Of a stretch of 6,291 nucleotides of DNA, positions 6,231-6,291 are shown in pieces (position 1 is the first letter of the stretch; every line of letters starts with the position of its first letter). Below the pieces are notes generated by a model, which saw only the letters and a list, made by a program, of their open reading frames with translations, searched no databases and was not told the DNA's origin. A program made the position numbers and the translations under genes. This DNA comes from Bacteroidales bacterium (GTDB lineage Bacteria > Bacteroidota > Bacteroidia > Bacteroidales > UBA7960), in contig SLOR01000278.1 in NCBI GenBank assembly GCA_007132395.1, positions 1 to 6,291 on the forward strand. Direction: 5' to 3'.

Positions 6231-6291
6231 CTCCGTGTCCTTCGTGACTCTGTGGTTTTCTTTTCACCACAAAGGCACAGAGGGCACAAAG
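6231..6291. repeat. Imperfect inverted repeat of the CACAGAGG-type intergenic family
   Basis: Arms 6231-6256 and 6266-6291 pair at 19 of 26 positions around a 9-base pyrimidine spacer. Each arm contains CAC-nn-AG units spaced 8-9 bases apart: read outward from the centre, the right arm has ACCACAAAGG, CACAGAGGG and CACAAAG. From memory, very similar sequences occur in many copies in diverse bacterial genomes, often translated by mistake into hypothetical proteins rich in Thr, Glu and Arg. The element reaches the window edge and may continue. Confidence 0.75.

Larger units (their letters stand above)
5887..6291. other. 405-base non-coding region upstream of arcC
   Basis: No convincing gene on either strand. 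From left to right it holds GCAAAAT repeats near arcC, a cluster of nested inverted repeats (5996-6052), a possible minus-strand promoter (6136-6163), and a larger imperfect inverted repeat at the edge (6231-6291). Bases 6053-6135 and 6164-6230 show nothing I can name beyond A/T-rich sequence. Transcripts of arcCB must start somewhere in here. Confidence 0.7.

Noticed and set aside
6086..6289. Open frame of 67 codons on the minus strand at the right edge
   Set aside because: Its first third is translated straight from the CACAGAGG-type repeat (Cys/Leu then Thr/Arg-rich residues) and the rest is A/T-rich filler; it has no recognisable domain.

Overview
The window looks like chromosomal DNA of a member of the Bacteroidota, probably an anaerobic or fermentative one. 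The evidence is a textbook Bacteroidota -7 promoter box (TAnnTTTG) in front of the first gene, starts that mostly lack a Shine-Dalgarno sequence and follow A/T-rich leaders, and a BlaI/M56-peptidase regulatory pair of the kind common in that phylum. The organism call is an inference. All five genes are intact, and no RNA gene, CRISPR array or transposase was seen.

Layout. (1) Bases 1-2204 hold a two-gene + strand regulatory operon. A promoter lies between two mirror-image operator boxes, followed by a BlaI/MecI/CopY-family winged-helix repressor (43-432). Overlapping it by 4 bases is a BlaR1-like M56 membrane metallopeptidase (429-2204). The peptidase keeps the HExxH protease core and four membrane segments but has no beta-lactam-binding sensor; its C-terminus is a long, charged, repeat-built helical region instead. 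(2) A hairpin terminator (2236-2285) closes this operon. (3) A lone sodium:solute symporter (2306-3805) follows on the + strand. (4) A strong bidirectional terminator (3825-3865) separates it from convergent genes. (5) On the minus strand, carbamate kinase arcC (5886-4945) is followed by ornithine carbamoyltransferase arcB (4887-3886). (6) Bases 5887-6291 are non-coding and hold a cluster of nested inverted repeats, possible arcC promoter elements, and at the right edge an imperfect inverted repeat of the widespread CACAGAGG-type family.

How the genes work together. The repressor and peptidase probably form a signal-relay module: the peptidase senses something at the cell envelope and cleaves the repressor, relieving repression of its own operon and perhaps of distant targets. 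ArcB and ArcC together turn citrulline plus phosphate into ornithine, CO2, NH3 and ATP, the last two steps of the arginine deiminase pathway. The first enzyme, arginine deiminase, is not in the window. The symporter's substrate cannot be told from sequence; it lies next to arcCB but is transcribed toward it, so shared function is only a possibility.

The best candidate for something undescribed is the M56 peptidase with a tandem-repeat helical periplasmic domain in place of the usual sensor, controlled by a paired-dyad operator. Most of the rest is ordinary metabolism and transport.
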